From: Acidihalobacter ferrooxydans
GTDB taxonomy: Bacteria > Pseudomonadota > Gammaproteobacteria > DSM-5130 > Acidihalobacteraceae
Assembly (NCBI RefSeq): GCF_001975725.1
Contig: NZ_CP019434.1
Span: 2,067,486-2,131,485 of the forward strand
Length of the DNA stretch: 64,000 nt
Reading direction: 5' to 3'
Part shown: positions 17,176 through 27,718 of the stretch, in pieces
Numbering within the stretch: the first letter of the stretch is position 1
Layout: each line of letters opens with the position of its first letter
The notes under the pieces: model-generated
The model's database searches: none
Told to the model about the DNA's origin: nothing
The model's input: the letters and a program-made list of their open reading frames with translations, nothing else
Translations under genes and position numbers: made by a program

Positions 17176-20091
17176 TCAGCTCAATTGATTGAGCAATCGT
17201 TCAGCCTCTTTTTTCTGCTCGGGATTGCCTTCCGCAATCACCTCTTCCAGCGCGCTGCGGGCACCTTCATCATCGCCCATATCGATATAAGCCTTGGCAA
17301 GATCGAGATTGGTTGCGGCAGTATCCGAACCCAGCGTCGTTGCATCGTCAGTGCGCACAGCTTCCTGGACCGTCTCGTCGCCTTGCCCCTCATCCTCCGC
17401 CTCATCGATCAGGAAGGCATGCTCATCCGTCTCTACAGCCGTCTTCGTCGGCTCGTTCGCATCCGACAATTCGGTATCCAGATCGGACATATCGACATCA
17501 AGATCCAGAACATCGAGATCGTCAGTTTCGCCATCTTCGGCCTCAGCATCAGCCAGCTCACCAAGATCGAAGTCCACAGCGCCATCATCGGGCTGCTCCG
17601 CAGCCGTGTCGGTTTTCTCATCCGCCTCAAAATCGCCCAAATCGAAATCCAGGGCACTCAGAGTTTCCGCATCCGATTCATCGGCCGCGCCCGATGCCTT
17701 ATCCGCCGTATCCGAACTCAACCCGTCGATTGACAGCATGTCATCCAGATCGCCCAGATCAAGCATGTCGTCGGACTCGTCCACCACATGTTCATCGACT
17801 GACTCTTGCTCCTTCTCCGGAGCAAGATTGTCCATATCAAAATCGAGATCATCGTCTGCAACCGGCTCATCGGTCTTGAAGTCGGTCTCGGGCAGGTTCA
17901 ACTCTTCCCCGGCCGGCTCCGCTGCAATGACGTCGGCAGGTGTCAAGTCGCCTGTATCAGTACCCGTGAACAAGGGGTTATCCGGCACGAGTTCCTTGCC
18001 CAGAGTCGCAACACGAATCCACAGTGGATCGACCTCCGGATGCGGCATATCGTCGTGCAGTGCATTGGCGCCGGACACGAATGCATCCACGTTCTTCGTG
18101 CCGTAATGACATTCAAGCAATTTCGCCTGATAGTCGTGGCGCGTCGGCTCTGCGCTGAGCGCCTTCTGAAGCACGTCCTCAGCCTGCTGATAGAGGCCAT
18201 AAGCAATATAGACATCCGCCTCAGCCAGGACGTCATCGGACGACTCAACTTCTCTCGCACGCTCGACTGCCTGCTGCTGGTTATCAGCGCCAGGCTGGGT
18301 TTCAGCCTCAGATTGCATATCGAACGCGGCGATACCCTGCAACTCAGTCGTCGCGTCCGGTTCGATTTCATCAGCCGCGGCAGCAGGTGACTCAGCCACT
18401 GCGCCGGCATCTATAGTCTCGCTCTTGTCCCGCTCCGCTTCATCGGCCAGATCGAATGCCGGATCTTCGGTCGGAGGCAGGCTACCTGGCGTCGCATCGG
18501 CATTTTGGTCGGCGCGCGCTTTGGATGAACGCCTGGCCACCAGCCAGAGCAATGCCAGCAACAGCAGGATGCCACCGCCTGCGGCCATCAGCAGGTTGGG
18601 GCTACTCATCAGATCATCGATGAAACTCGGCTGGGAGACCGGTGGCTGCGTGACAACAGGCTTGGGCACAACTGGCGGTTTGGGCTCGGTCGGCTTGGCT
18701 GTTGTAGCAGCAGATTGCGGCTGAGGCTTGACCACAGCGGGCACGGCTGCGCTGGCCGCTGGCGCAACACTGTTAGCGGATGCAAGGCTAGTCGCAGCCG
18801 CTGGCGCCACAGACGTTGGTGCAACCGGCACCGTCGAGGCCGCAGCCGCACTCACTGAAGTAGCATTGGAGGCGGCAGCAATCGACGCCCGAGTCACTGG
18901 TGGCGCAAGCGGTGCTGGCTTGTTAGACGGCTTGTTCGCAGCATTTGCCTGCTGTTGCAGGCTGGCCAATTCCTGGCTCTTCATCGCAAGCAAGGCCTGC
19001 TGCTTCTTGACGATAGCCTGCAAGGCGTTGACGCGAGACTGAAGATCATTGATCTCCTGCTTGTGGGATGCCGCGCTCTCCTGCGCCAGCGCCAGTTGAT
19101 GCTTCAGATCCGCCACATTCGAACTGCCGGCTGCAGACTTCGTGCTCGTCCCTTGCGTACTCGGCTCGGTGCCCATGATTTTCAGGTGCCCGGCAGATGA
19201 TGACGCACTGCCCGATGTCGTCTGCACTGCGGGCTTGGCCGACGGTACGCCCGCGGGCGCGGTTCCTGTCGCTTTCAGTTGTGTTTGCGCAACCGTTTTA
19301 CCCGCAAGACGTGCGGCATAGGCACGCCAGAGCGCGTTCTGCTTGCTGACCTGTGCGGCTGCCGTTGCCGCGTTCAGCGCAGTCAAGGATTGAGATGAGG
19401 GTGCGCGAAGGACATAACCACTTTTAAGTCCGTTTACGTTGCCGTTGATGAAGGCTCGCGGATTCGTTTTAACCAGCGCGAGCATCATCTGATCGAGGGT
19501 CGCAGTCCGTCCCTGCCCCATGACACCCGCCACTTGACTCAGCGTATCACCGCGCTTGACACGATACTGACCAGGCGCGGTCGAAGACGCCGCCGTCTGT
19601 GCAGAACTGGCGCTGGTTGTCAGTATCGGTGCCGCCGGGGCGGGGCGAGTGGCCTGTAGCGGCGCGCTGATCGACGTCTCGGGCTTGCCGTGCATGTAAT
19701 TCGGCGGGTTGAGTAGCACAGTGTACTCACGCAACAACTGCCCACCTGGCCATGTCACTTCCACCAGGAAGTCGAGGAAGGGCTGCATAACCGCCTTGGG
19801 GGTGGTGATGCGTATATAGGGCACACCGCCGCTGCCCGATATCACCTCGAAATGCAGATTATCGAGATAACCAGGGCGCGGGATTCCCACCTGCTTGAAC
19901 AGGCGCGGCGATGCCAGCTTGACACTGAGCCCCTGCAAGTCGGACGCACTGGCCCCAACCAGTTTGATATCTGCTCGCAGCGGCTGGTTCAGCGTGGTGC
20001 CAACCTCGATGGAACCGAGGCCAAGAGCCAGTGAGGTGGCGGGTGCCAGGAGGCAACCCATGAGGGACAAGCCCAAGGCCAGTCTACGCAC
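17176..20091 (-). CDS. fimV: FimV/HubP-like polar hub protein
   Basis: A 971-residue inner-membrane protein of the FimV family, which binds peptidoglycan at the cell pole and supports type IV pili and chemotaxis polarity. In order: a signal peptide (1-22); the FimV N-terminal domain (GSIEVGTTLNQPLRADIKLVG, to about 130); a LysM domain (about 173-225, YRVKRGDTLSQVAGVMGQG); a coiled coil (KHQLALAQESAASHKQE); and a Pro/Ala/Ser/Thr-rich linker. A transmembrane helix (about 497-517) is followed by a very acidic cytoplasmic region with a TPR-like motif (about 625-665). The conserved C-terminal FimV domain comes last (about 920-971, NLDLAKAYIDMGDDEGARSA). Position after asd is the usual one. Confidence 0.93.
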   Translation of the reverse strand: MRRLALGLSLMGCLLAPATSLALGLGSIEVGTTLNQPLRADIKLVGASASDLQGLSVKLASPRLFKQVGIPRPGYLDNLHFEVISGSGGVPYIRITTPKAVMQPFLDFLVEVTWPGGQLLREYTVLLNPPNYMHGKPETSISAPLQATRPAPAAPILTTSASSAQTAASSTAPGQYRVKRGDTLSQVAGVMGQGRTATLDQMMLALVKTNPRAFINGNVNGLKSGYVLRAPSSQSLTALNAATAAAQVSKQNALWRAYAARLAGKTVAQTQLKATGTAPAGVPSAKPAVQTTSGSASSSAGHLKIMGTEPSTQGTSTKSAAGSSNVADLKHQLALAQESAASHKQEINDLQSRVNALQAIVKKQQALLAMKSQELASLQQQANAANKPSNKPAPLAPPVTRASIAAASNATSVSAAAASTVPVAPTSVAPAAATSLASANSVAPAASAAVPAVVKPQPQSAATTAKPTEPKPPVVPKPVVTQPPVSQPSFIDDLMSSPNLLMAAGGGILLLLALLWLVARRSSKARADQNADATPGSLPPTEDPAFDLADEAERDKSETIDAGAVAESPAAAADEIEPDATTELQGIAAFDMQSEAETQPGADNQQQAVERAREVESSDDVLAEADVYIAYGLYQQAEDVLQKALSAEPTRHDYQAKLLECHYGTKNVDAFVSGANALHDDMPHPEVDPLWIRVATLGKELVPDNPLFTGTDTGDLTPADVIAAEPAGEELNLPETDFKTDEPVADDDLDFDMDNLAPEKEQESVDEHVVDESDDMLDLGDLDDMLSIDGLSSDTADKASGAADESDAETLSALDFDLGDFEADEKTDTAAEQPDDGAVDFDLGELADAEAEDGETDDLDVLDLDVDMSDLDTELSDANEPTKTAVETDEHAFLIDEAEDEGQGDETVQEAVRTDDATTLGSDTAATNLDLAKAYIDMGDDEGARSALEEVIAEGNPEQKKEAERLLNQLS

Positions 20092-20316
20092 GTTCAGATC
20101 CCCTCAGAGTTAGTATGTTTCTTGGGAGTACATTCCCGATTTCCAGTTATATCGCGCGCCAACCGAACCTAAGGCCGAGAGGCTCGTAATACATGATCGA
20201 GATTTCAGCGGTAACTTTAGAAGATATGTGACGTTTTATCAAAATCTTCACGCTTTGAACACCACTCGAGCAAACTCTTCACAACAGCACGCCGCATTTA
20301 TAACGCGCTTCTCACC

Positions 20317-21429
20317 TCAATCGCCCGCTTCCAGAACAATCCGCAACATGCGCCGCAAAGGCTCCGCTGCGCCCCACAACAGCTGATCGCCACACGTAAA
20401 CGCGCCGAGATATTCCGGCCCCATATTGAGTTTGCGCACGCGCCCGACGGGCACTTCGAGCTTGCCATTGACCGCCGCCGGACTCAATTCGCGCATCGAC
20501 ACATCCCGCTCGTTCGGTATCAGCCTCACCCAATCGTTGGCCTCGCGAATCAACGTTTCAACCTCGGCGATAGACACATCTTGCGCGAGCTTGATGGTCA
20601 GCGCCTGAGAATGACAGCGCATGCTGCCCACGCGCACGCACATGCCATCGACAGGCAAAGGACTCGACTCGCTGCCAAGAATTTTGTTCGTCTCCGCCTG
20701 CGCCTTCCACTCCTCACGGCTCTGACCGTTATCGAGCTGCTTGTCGATCCATGGAATCAGACTCCCGGCCAGCGGCACGCCGAACTGCGCGACCGGAAAG
20801 TCGGACGACCGCAACTCAGCGCTCACCTTCGCATCGATATCAAGAATCGCCGAAGCAGGATCAGCCAGTTCAGCGGCCACACAGGCGTGCAGCGCGCCCA
20901 TCTGATTGAGCAGTTCGCGCATGTTCTGCGCACCCGCTCCGCTTGCGGCCTGATACGTCATCACGCTCATCCATTCAACCAGACCTGCGCGGAACAGCCC
21001 ACCGAGTCCCATCAGCATCAGGCTGACCGTGCAGTTACCGCCGATCCAGGTCTTGCCGCCGGCAGCCAGCCTGGCGTCGATAATGTCGCGGTTGACCGGA
21101 TCGAGAATGATCACCGACTCATCGCTCATGCGCAGTGTCGAGGCGGCGTCGATCCAGTGACCGGCCCAGCCCGCAGCCCGCAGCTTCGGGTAGACCTCGG
21201 CAGTGTAGTCGCCCCCCTGGCAGGTGATGATCACATCCATCTCACCGAGGCGGGCAATATCAAAGGCATCGGCCAGCGTGCCGCCGCCATAGGCCGGAGC
21301 GTCGCCACCAGCGTTCGACGTGCTGAAAAATTGCGGTCCGATCAGTGCGAAATCATTTTCTTCCTGCATACGCTGCATCAGCACGGAACCGACCATGCCG
21401 CGCCATCCGACCAATCCGACTCGTTTCAT
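20317..21429 (-). CDS. asd: Aspartate-semialdehyde dehydrogenase
   Basis: A 370-residue enzyme reducing aspartyl phosphate to aspartate semialdehyde, the branch point to lysine/diaminopimelate, threonine and methionine. The N-terminal NADP motif is [18 protein letters not shown]. The catalytic cysteine is C133 in [18 protein letters not shown], and the substrate-binding histidine lies in [17 protein letters not shown]. It is the long gammaproteobacterial type. It follows leuB by 21 bases, so it is likely co-transcribed with the leu genes. Confidence 0.97.
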   Translation of the reverse strand: MKRVGLVGWRGMVGSVLMQRMQEENDFALIGPQFFSTSNAGGDAPAYGGGTLADAFDIARLGEMDVIITCQGGDYTAEVYPKLRAAGWAGHWIDAASTLRMSDESVIILDPVNRDIIDARLAAGGKTWIGGNCTVSLMLMGLGGLFRAGLVEWMSVMTYQAASGAGAQNMRELLNQMGALHACVAAELADPASAILDIDAKVSAELRSSDFPVAQFGVPLAGSLIPWIDKQLDNGQSREEWKAQAETNKILGSESSPLPVDGMCVRVGSMRCHSQALTIKLAQDVSIAEVETLIREANDWVRLIPNERDVSMRELSPAAVNGKLEVPVGRVRKLNMGPEYLGAFTCGDQLLWGAAEPLRRMLRIVLEAGD

Positions 21430-21450
21430 CGTTTCAACCTCAACAAATCC

Positions 21451-22524
21451 TTAAAGCGCTGCCACGACCGCGTCGCCCATCGCCGCCGTACCCACGACCG
21501 CCTCGCCGCCGCGTGCCAGATCCGCTGTGCGCAGCCCTTGCCGCAACACCGTGCCGACCGCCGCATCCACGCGGTCCGCCAGTGCGGCCTCGCGCAGCGA
21601 ATGGCGCAGCAGCATCGACACGGAGAGGATCGTCGCCAGCGAATTTGCCATGCCCTGCCCGGCGATGTCCGGCGCCGATCCGTGGATCGGTTCGTACATA
21701 CCCTGACCATCGGCGTTCAGCGAGGCCGAGGGCAGCATGCCGATCGAACCGGTCAGCATGGACGCGGCATCGGACAGAATGTCACCAAACAAATTGGTGG
21801 TGACCATCACGTCGAACTGCTTCGGTGCACGAATCAACTGCATCGCCGCGTTGTCCACATACATGTGCGACAGCTCGACCCCGGGGTAGTCGCGGCCCAC
21901 GCGCTCGACCACCTCGCGCCACAACTCGGATACTTCCAGCACGTTGGCCTTGTCTACCGAGCACAGGCGCTTGCCGCGCTTCATCGCCGTCTCAAAGGCC
22001 ACACGGGCGATACGCTCGACCTCGTGTTCGCGGTAGACCAGCGTATTGAAACCCTCGCGCTCGCCGTCCTCGCGGGTACGCACGCCGCGCGGTTCGCCGA
22101 AATAGATGCCGCCGGTCAGTTCGCGAACGATCATGATATCCAATCCCTCGACCACCTCGCGCTTGAGCGTCGAAGCCTCGGCCAGCTCGGGGTACAGCAA
22201 CGCCGGGCGCAGGTTGGCGAACAGACCCAACTCCTTGCGAATGCCCAACAGCCCGCGCTCCGGGCGCAGCTCGCGCGGCAGCGCGTCGTACTGTGGCCCG
22301 CCGACCGCGCCGAGCAGCACGGCGTCGGCCGCACGCGCCTTGGTCAGCGTTTCCTCTGGCAGCGGATGGCCCGCCGCGTCGTATCCGGCTCCGCCGATGG
22401 TTGCCTCGTCGAGTTCGACATCCAACCCGTGCCTGGACTTCAGCGCATCGATGAGCTTTACCGCCTCGGCGATGATTTCCGGACCGATCCCATCGCCCGG
22501 CAGCACCAGAATTGTACGACTCAT
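21451..22524 (-). CDS. leuB: 3-Isopropylmalate dehydrogenase
   Basis: A 357-residue NAD-dependent enzyme of leucine biosynthesis, oxidising and decarboxylating 3-isopropylmalate. Visible motifs are [19 protein letters not shown], the substrate arginines in [10 protein letters not shown] and [16 protein letters not shown], the metal/NAD region [20 protein letters not shown] and [20 protein letters not shown]. Length is normal. It lies between an EamA exporter gene upstream and asd downstream. Confidence 0.97.
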   Translation of the reverse strand: MSRTILVLPGDGIGPEIIAEAVKLIDALKSRHGLDVELDEATIGGAGYDAAGHPLPEETLTKARAADAVLLGAVGGPQYDALPRELRPERGLLGIRKELGLFANLRPALLYPELAEASTLKREVVEGLDIMIVRELTGGIYFGEPRGVRTREDGEREGFNTLVYREHEVERIARVAFETAMKRGKRLCSVDKANVLEVSELWREVVERVGRDYPGVELSHMYVDNAAMQLIRAPKQFDVMVTTNLFGDILSDAASMLTGSIGMLPSASLNADGQGMYEPIHGSAPDIAGQGMANSLATILSVSMLLRHSLREAALADRVDAAVGTVLRQGLRTADLARGGEAVVGTAAMGDAVVAAL

Positions 22525-22567
22525 GACTCTCGACTCCTTAAGTTATTCAGATAGATATACGACTAAT

Positions 22568-23488
22568 TTAATGTATCTCTGAAACCGCAATCATCACCAC
22601 ACCGAGCGTGACCAGCACCAAGGCCAGAGCCTCGCCGACCCACACCCGCTCGCGCAGATAAAAATGCCCGACCAGAAAAGTGAACAGAATCTCGATCTGT
22701 CCCAGACCCCGCACCAGCGCGACATGCGTCAGCGCGAAGCCGGTGAACCAGGCCGCCGAGCCGAGGGCTGACAGCGCGCCCACCGGTGCCGCGCGGCGCC
22801 AGGACTGCAAGCAGGCGGCGAGCTGCGGACGCTGGCGCCAGGCCATGTAGGCACCCTGCATCGCGGTCTGCAGCAGATTGGTCACCAGCAGCATCAGCAA
22901 GGCCTTGAACAGCGCGGGCAGCGCTTCCGGCAACGTGAGGCTTGCCTGTCGCAGTGCCAGTGCGGTGATCGCGAAACACAGTCCCGCGCCCAGGCCGTAC
23001 AGCGCCGCCGGCTGCAGCGAAGCGCGCAGCAACTCGCCCGGACTCATGCGCCGTCCGACGAAGGACAGCAGCAGCACGCCGATCACCGCCAGCAGGATAC
23101 CCGCCGTCGCCAGCGGCGGCAGGCTGACGCCGAACACCACCACCGAGATCACCACCAGTTGCGCGGCTTCCGTCTTGGCGTAGGCCGTGCCGACCACGAA
23201 GTTGCGCAGACCGAAGGCACTGATCAGCAAGACCGTAGCGACGATCTGCGCCAGCCCGGCAACCACGCACAAGAGCAGAAATGCCGGCGACAACGACGGC
23301 ATCTCGACCCGCAGCCACACCCAGGCGATCAGCAGCATCGCCGCGTCCAGCGGCAGCGCGTACAGGTAGCGGACGAAGCCCGCGCCACTGGCCGACAGTG
23401 ACTCGCGCAACTTCGCCTGCAACGCGGTACGCCAGACCTGGAAAATCGCGGCAGCTAGGGTGACCGGAATCCATGCGGGGACGCTCAC
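22568..23488 (-). CDS. EamA/DMT-family membrane transporter
   Basis: A 306-residue protein with ten predicted membrane segments in two EamA-type halves (drug/metabolite transporter superfamily). The first half includes VVAGLAQIVATVLLISAFGL, the second ALSALGSAAWFTGFALTHVA and IEILFTFLVGHFYLRERVWV, the typical glutamate-ending EamA helix. It is inserted between leuD (14 bases upstream) and leuB (43 bases downstream) in one transcription unit. Export of a metabolite linked to branched-chain amino acids is a reasonable guess, not a demonstrated function. A direction-switched frame at 22563-23474 is a shadow. Confidence 0.8.
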   Translation of the reverse strand: MSVPAWIPVTLAAAIFQVWRTALQAKLRESLSASGAGFVRYLYALPLDAAMLLIAWVWLRVEMPSLSPAFLLLCVVAGLAQIVATVLLISAFGLRNFVVGTAYAKTEAAQLVVISVVVFGVSLPPLATAGILLAVIGVLLLSFVGRRMSPGELLRASLQPAALYGLGAGLCFAITALALRQASLTLPEALPALFKALLMLLVTNLLQTAMQGAYMAWRQRPQLAACLQSWRRAAPVGALSALGSAAWFTGFALTHVALVRGLGQIEILFTFLVGHFYLRERVWVGEALALVLVTLGVVMIAVSEIH

Positions 23489-23501
23489 ATCCTCGGCGCC
23501 A

Positions 23502-24149
23502 TTACTCGCCCGCAGCGAACAGCCACGGCGCGGACTCGCGCCGCTTCGCCTCGTAGGCGCGGATGGCGTCGGCGTGCTGCAGGGTCAGACCAATGTCGTC
23601 CAGCCCTTTGAGCAGACAATGCTTGCGGAACGGATCGATCTCGAAGCCATAGGACTGCCCGTCCGGCGTATTGACGGTTTGCGCCTGCAGATCGACGGTC
23701 AGCGCATAACCAGAAGTCGCCGTCACCGCGGCAAACAGCGCATCGACTTCCGCCTCGTCGAGCACGATGGGCAGCAGCCCGCTCTTGAAGCTGTTGTTGA
23801 AGAAGATATCGGCGAAACTCGGCGCGATCACCGCGCGAATGCCATAGTCGTCCAGCGCCCAGACCGCGTGCTCGCGTGAGGAACCGCAACCGAAATTCTT
23901 GCGCGCCAGCAGGACCGTGCCGCCCGCGTAGCGCGGGTCGTTGAGCACGAAATCCGGATTCGGCCGGCGCGTGGCGTTGTCCACACCCGGTTCGCCCGGA
24001 TCGAGATAACGCCAGTCGTCGAACAAATTCGAACCGAAGCCGGATCGCTTGATCGACTTCAGATACTGCTTGGGGATGATCGCGTCGGTGTCGACATTGG
24101 CCCGGTCAAGGGGGATCACCTTACCGGTGTGTGTGGTAAATGCCTGCAT
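23502..24149 (-). CDS. leuD: 3-Isopropylmalate dehydratase small subunit
   Basis: A 215-residue swivel-domain subunit of isopropylmalate isomerase, which works with LeuC in leucine synthesis. Family motifs: [40 protein letters not shown] and [18 protein letters not shown]. Length is typical of the proteobacterial form. It starts 16 bases after the leuC stop and is followed closely by the EamA gene. Confidence 0.97.
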   Translation of the reverse strand: MQAFTTHTGKVIPLDRANVDTDAIIPKQYLKSIKRSGFGSNLFDDWRYLDPGEPGVDNATRRPNPDFVLNDPRYAGGTVLLARKNFGCGSSREHAVWALDDYGIRAVIAPSFADIFFNNSFKSGLLPIVLDEAEVDALFAAVTATSGYALTVDLQAQTVNTPDGQSYGFEIDPFRKHCLLKGLDDIGLTLQHADAIRAYEAKRRESAPWLFAAGE

Positions 24150-24164
24150 GATGACTCCTCCCGA

Positions 24165-25568
24165 TTACAACGAACGCACGTCGACGAAATGACCGGCCAC
24201 CGCGGCGGCCGCCGCCATCGCCGGGCTGACCAGATGGGTACGCCCGCCCTGACCCTGGCGGCCCTCGAAGTTGCGGTTCGAAGTCGAGGCACAGCGCTCG
24301 CCCGGCTCCAGGCGGTCGGCGTTCATCGCCAGACACATGGAGCAGCCCGGTTCGCGCCACTCGAAACCGGCCTCGACGAACACCTGATCCAGCCCTTCTT
24401 CCTCGGCCTGCCGCTTCACCAGCCCGGAGCCCGGCACCACCATCGCCAGCTTCACGTTGCCGGCCACCTTGCGGCCCTTGGCGACGGCGGCGGCGGCGCG
24501 CAGGTCCTCGATGCGCGAGTTGGTGCAGGAGCCGATGAACACCTTGTCCACCGGAATCCGGTCGAGCGGCGTGCCGGCTTCCAGACCCATGTAGGCCAGC
24601 GCGCGGCGCATGCCCTCGGCCTTCACCGCGTCCGCCTCGGCGGCCGGATCGGGCACGGCGGCATCCACCGGCAGCACCATCTCCGGCGAGGTGCCCCAGG
24701 TCACCTGCGGGCGAATCTGCGCCGCGTCGAGCACGACCTCGTGATCGAAGACCGCATCGGCGTCGCTGTGCAGATCGGCCCAGGCGGCGACGGCAGCGTC
24801 CCACTGCGCGCCCTTGGGCGCGTAGGGGCGACCCTTCACATAGTCGATGGTGGTCTGATCGACGGCCACCATGCCGGCGCGCGCACCGGCCTCGATGGCC
24901 ATATTGCACAAGGTCATGCGCCCTTCCATCGACAGCGCACGAATCGCCGCGCCGCCGAACTCAATCGCGTAGCCGGTGCCGCCCGCGGTGCCGATTTCGC
25001 CGATGATCGCGAGCGCGATGTCCTTGGCGGTCACGCCGGGGCCGACCTCGCCCTCGACGCGCACGCGCATGTTGCGCGATTTTTTCTGGATCAGGCACTG
25101 CGTGGCCAGCACGTGCTCGACCTCGGAGGTGCCGATGCCGTGCGCCAGCGTGCCGAAGGCGCCGTGCGTGGAGGTATGCGAGTCACCGCACACCACGGTC
25201 ATACCCGGCAAGGTCGCACCCTGCTCGGGCCCGATCACATGCACGATACCCTGGCGCGGATCGTCCATGCGGAATTCGGTGATGCGGTAGATGCGACAGT
25301 TCTCGTCCAGCGTATCGACTTGCTGGCGCGCCACCGGATCGGTGATGCCGTGCGCCCGGTCAGTGGTCGGCACATTGTGGTCCGCCACCGCCAGCACGCT
25401 GTCGGTACGCCATGGCTGGCGCTCCGCCAGACGCAAGCCTTCGAAAGCCTGCGGACTGGTGACCTCATGCACCAGATGCCGGTCGATATACAGCAGCGCG
25501 GTACCGTCGTCTTCGGTGCGCACCACATGCGCATCCCACAATTTGTCGTAGAGCGTCTTGCCTGTCAT
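24165..25568 (-). CDS. leuC: 3-Isopropylmalate dehydratase large subunit
   Basis: A 467-residue aconitase-family enzyme with a [4Fe-4S] cluster. The cluster cysteines are seen in [17 protein letters not shown] and in [12 protein letters not shown] (the CxxC pair). Other motifs are [21 protein letters not shown] and [17 protein letters not shown] good ribosome site (gaggaggcg) precedes the ATG. It is the first gene of the leuCD-eamA-leuB-asd unit and faces a divergent LysR gene. Confidence 0.98.
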   Translation of the reverse strand: MTGKTLYDKLWDAHVVRTEDDGTALLYIDRHLVHEVTSPQAFEGLRLAERQPWRTDSVLAVADHNVPTTDRAHGITDPVARQQVDTLDENCRIYRITEFRMDDPRQGIVHVIGPEQGATLPGMTVVCGDSHTSTHGAFGTLAHGIGTSEVEHVLATQCLIQKKSRNMRVRVEGEVGPGVTAKDIALAIIGEIGTAGGTGYAIEFGGAAIRALSMEGRMTLCNMAIEAGARAGMVAVDQTTIDYVKGRPYAPKGAQWDAAVAAWADLHSDADAVFDHEVVLDAAQIRPQVTWGTSPEMVLPVDAAVPDPAAEADAVKAEGMRRALAYMGLEAGTPLDRIPVDKVFIGSCTNSRIEDLRAAAAVAKGRKVAGNVKLAMVVPGSGLVKRQAEEEGLDQVFVEAGFEWREPGCSMCLAMNADRLEPGERCASTSNRNFEGRQGQGGRTHLVSPAMAAAAAVAGHFVDVRSL

Positions 25569-25682
25569 GTTTTGCGCCTCCTCAGGGACTGTCTGGTTGC
25601 AAGCCTAGTGTGCGACCCGATATAACTCAAATGGCAATTTTTCATAAACTGGATTCCACCCAGGAATACGAAGGCCGAATCA
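25569..25682. promoter_or_regulatory. leuC / LysR-gene divergent control region
   Basis: 114 bases between the divergent leuC and LysR-type gene. It contains AT-rich stretches (ataactcaaatgg, aatttttcataaac) that could hold both promoters and the regulator's binding site. No perfect LysR T-N11-A palindrome was singled out. Confidence 0.4.
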
Positions 25683-26552
25683 ATGGACATCAATGCTCTG
25701 CAAGCCTTTACCGCAGTCGCCGAACGCCGCTCTTTCTCAGACGCCGCCGCGCAGCTCCACCTCACTCAACCCGCGGTGAGCAAGCGCATCCGACAACTGG
25801 AAAGCGAGCTTGACACGAGCCTGTTCGACCGCGTGGCGCGCCGCGTCCAGCTGACCGAGGCCGGTCGCGCCCTGCTGCCTGGTGCGCAACGCATCCTGCT
25901 CGAAGTCAGCGAGAGTCGGCGCCGACTCGCCAACCTGTCGGGCCGCGTCGCCGGCACGCTGAGCATTGGCACTTCGCATCATATCGGTCTGCACCGTCTG
26001 CCCGCGCTCTTGCGTCGCTACACCCGGCGCTACCCGGACGTAGACCTCGATCTGCGTTTCCTCGATTCCGAAGAAGGCTGCAATCGGGTCGAACATGGCG
26101 AACTCGAACTCGCGCTCGTGACTCTGCCGCAGCGCACCCCCGCCACACTCCTGACCACGCCGGTCTGGGATGACCCGCTGTGCGTCGTCGTCGCCGCCGA
26201 CCACCCACTCACCCGGTCAACCACCCACGGCCTGGATGCACTGGCGAGTACGCCCGCCATTTTGCCATCCGTCGACACCTTCACCCGCGCCGTGATCGAG
26301 CGTGCGCTGAACGCGCGCGGTCTGCACCCGACGGTGCGGCTGGAAACCAACTATCTGGAGACCATCCGCAGCATGGTCTCCATCGGTCTGGGCTGGAGCG
26401 CGCTCCCGCGCACCATGCTCGACGCCGGGCTCTGCGCGCTGGATGTGCCGGAATTCCAGCTCACCCGCACGCTCGGCTTTGTGCAGCACCATGCGCGTAC
26501 GCTGTCCAATGCCGCCGAGGCCCTGACCCGCGAAGCCCGCAGCCGCCCCTGA
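25683..26552 (+). CDS. LysR-family transcriptional regulator
   Basis: A 289-residue regulator. The N-terminal helix-turn-helix is clear (ALQAFTAVAERRSFSDAAAQ, then HLTQPAVSKRIRQLESEL), followed by the substrate-binding domain (LSIGTSHHIGLHRLPALL). It is divergently transcribed from leuC, which suggests it controls the leu operon, perhaps in response to a pathway intermediate as known LeuO/LysR-type regulators do. The ligand is not known. Confidence 0.88.
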   Translation: MDINALQAFTAVAERRSFSDAAAQLHLTQPAVSKRIRQLESELDTSLFDRVARRVQLTEAGRALLPGAQRILLEVSESRRRLANLSGRVAGTLSIGTSHHIGLHRLPALLRRYTRRYPDVDLDLRFLDSEEGCNRVEHGELELALVTLPQRTPATLLTTPVWDDPLCVVVAADHPLTRSTTHGLDALASTPAILPSVDTFTRAVIERALNARGLHPTVRLETNYLETIRSMVSIGLGWSALPRTMLDAGLCALDVPEFQLTRTLGFVQHHARTLSNAAEALTREARSRP

Positions 26553-26602
26553 AACCGCATCAGCATTGCCCTTCGCGCCCAATTGCGCCAAAGTCTCCGA
26601 CT

Positions 26603-27718
26603 ATGAGCCACGGCACACCCACACTGCGAACCGAAGGCGCGGTCGTCCATCTAGGCGGCAGCTGGATTGCAGCGCAACTGCGCAACCTTGACGGCAAGAC
26701 GCTGCAACGCGCTATGCCACACGACAGCGCACTGACGCTCGATCTCGGCGCCGTCGACACGCTTGATACCAGCGGCGCATGGCTGATCCAGCGGCTGCTG
26801 CTCGACTTGCGCGCCGCAGGCCGCGACGTCACCACGCAACACGCCAACCCGAACATCGCCGCCCTGCTCGAACTGATCGGCGCACAAAACGACCCGCGCG
26901 CGCACAGCGGGGCGCGCCGGCCACCCGGCCTGCTCGAAACCGTCGGCCGCGCCAGCCTGGGCACCCTGCGCACCGCCTATGAATTTCTCAGTTTTCTGGG
27001 CGAAGGCGCGCTCACCACGCTGCGTGCAACCGCCATGCCACGCCACCTGCGTCCGCGCATGTTGCTCAAGACCATCGAACAGGCCGGCGTCAACGCCCTG
27101 CCGATCATCGGCCTGCTGTCGTTCCTGATCGGCGTGGTCATTGCCTATCAAAGCGCCCTATTCCTGCGCCAGTATGGCGCCAACATCTATCTCGCCGACC
27201 TGGTCGGCATCAGCATGGTGCGCGAACTGGCCCCGCTGATGACCGCCATCATCGTCGCCGGGCGCACCGGCTCGGCCTTTACCGCGCAAATCGGCACCAT
27301 GATGGTCACCGAAGAGGTCGACGCCCTGCGCGCCATGGGCATCCGTCCGCTGGAAATACTGTTCATACCCAAAGTGCTCGGTCTGATGATCGCGCTGCCG
27401 TTACTCACCCTGTTTGCCGATGTGATGGGCGTACTCGGCGGCGCCGTGATCGGCCAGACCGTGCTCGGCATCAGTCCGCACGCCTATTTCGACGAACTGA
27501 TACAGGCGGTCAGCGTCTCCAGCTATCTCGTCGGCCTGTCCAAAACGCCAGTGTTCGCCGTGGTGATCGCCACGGTCGGTTGCTATCAGGGCTTCAAGGT
27601 CCGCGGCAGCGCAGAGAGCGTCGGTCAGCGCACCACCCTGAGCGTGGTGCAAGCGATCTTCCTGGTCATCGTGATCGACGCTGCCTTCTCCATCATCTTC
27701 AATGGACTCGGCCTGTGA
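26603..27718 (+). CDS. mlaE: MlaE-like permease with N-terminal STAS domain
   Basis: A 371-residue fusion. Residues 1-100 form a STAS-like domain (LTLDLGAVDTLDTSGAWLIQ); the rest is an MlaE/YrbE-type ABC permease (EQAGVNALPIIGLLSFLIG, then VRELAPLMTAIIVAGRTGS and EEVDALRAMGI). Relatives move phospholipids between the inner and outer membranes. The ATG at 26603 starts the STAS domain; the frame is open further upstream only as a shadow of the LysR gene. It overlaps the ATPase gene (GTGA), so the two are translationally coupled. Confidence 0.85.
   Translation: MSHGTPTLRTEGAVVHLGGSWIAAQLRNLDGKTLQRAMPHDSALTLDLGAVDTLDTSGAWLIQRLLLDLRAAGRDVTTQHANPNIAALLELIGAQNDPRAHSGARRPPGLLETVGRASLGTLRTAYEFLSFLGEGALTTLRATAMPRHLRPRMLLKTIEQAGVNALPIIGLLSFLIGVVIAYQSALFLRQYGANIYLADLVGISMVRELAPLMTAIIVAGRTGSAFTAQIGTMMVTEEVDALRAMGIRPLEILFIPKVLGLMIALPLLTLFADVMGVLGGAVIGQTVLGISPHAYFDELIQAVSVSSYLVGLSKTPVFAVVIATVGCYQGFKVRGSAESVGQRTTLSVVQAIFLVIVIDAAFSIIFNGLGL

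Noticed and set aside
20581-22554. 657-residue plus-strand frame
   Set aside because: It lies antisense to asd and leuB, which are unmistakable; a high-GC shadow.
24129-25625. 498-residue plus-strand frame
   Set aside because: Antisense shadow of leuC.
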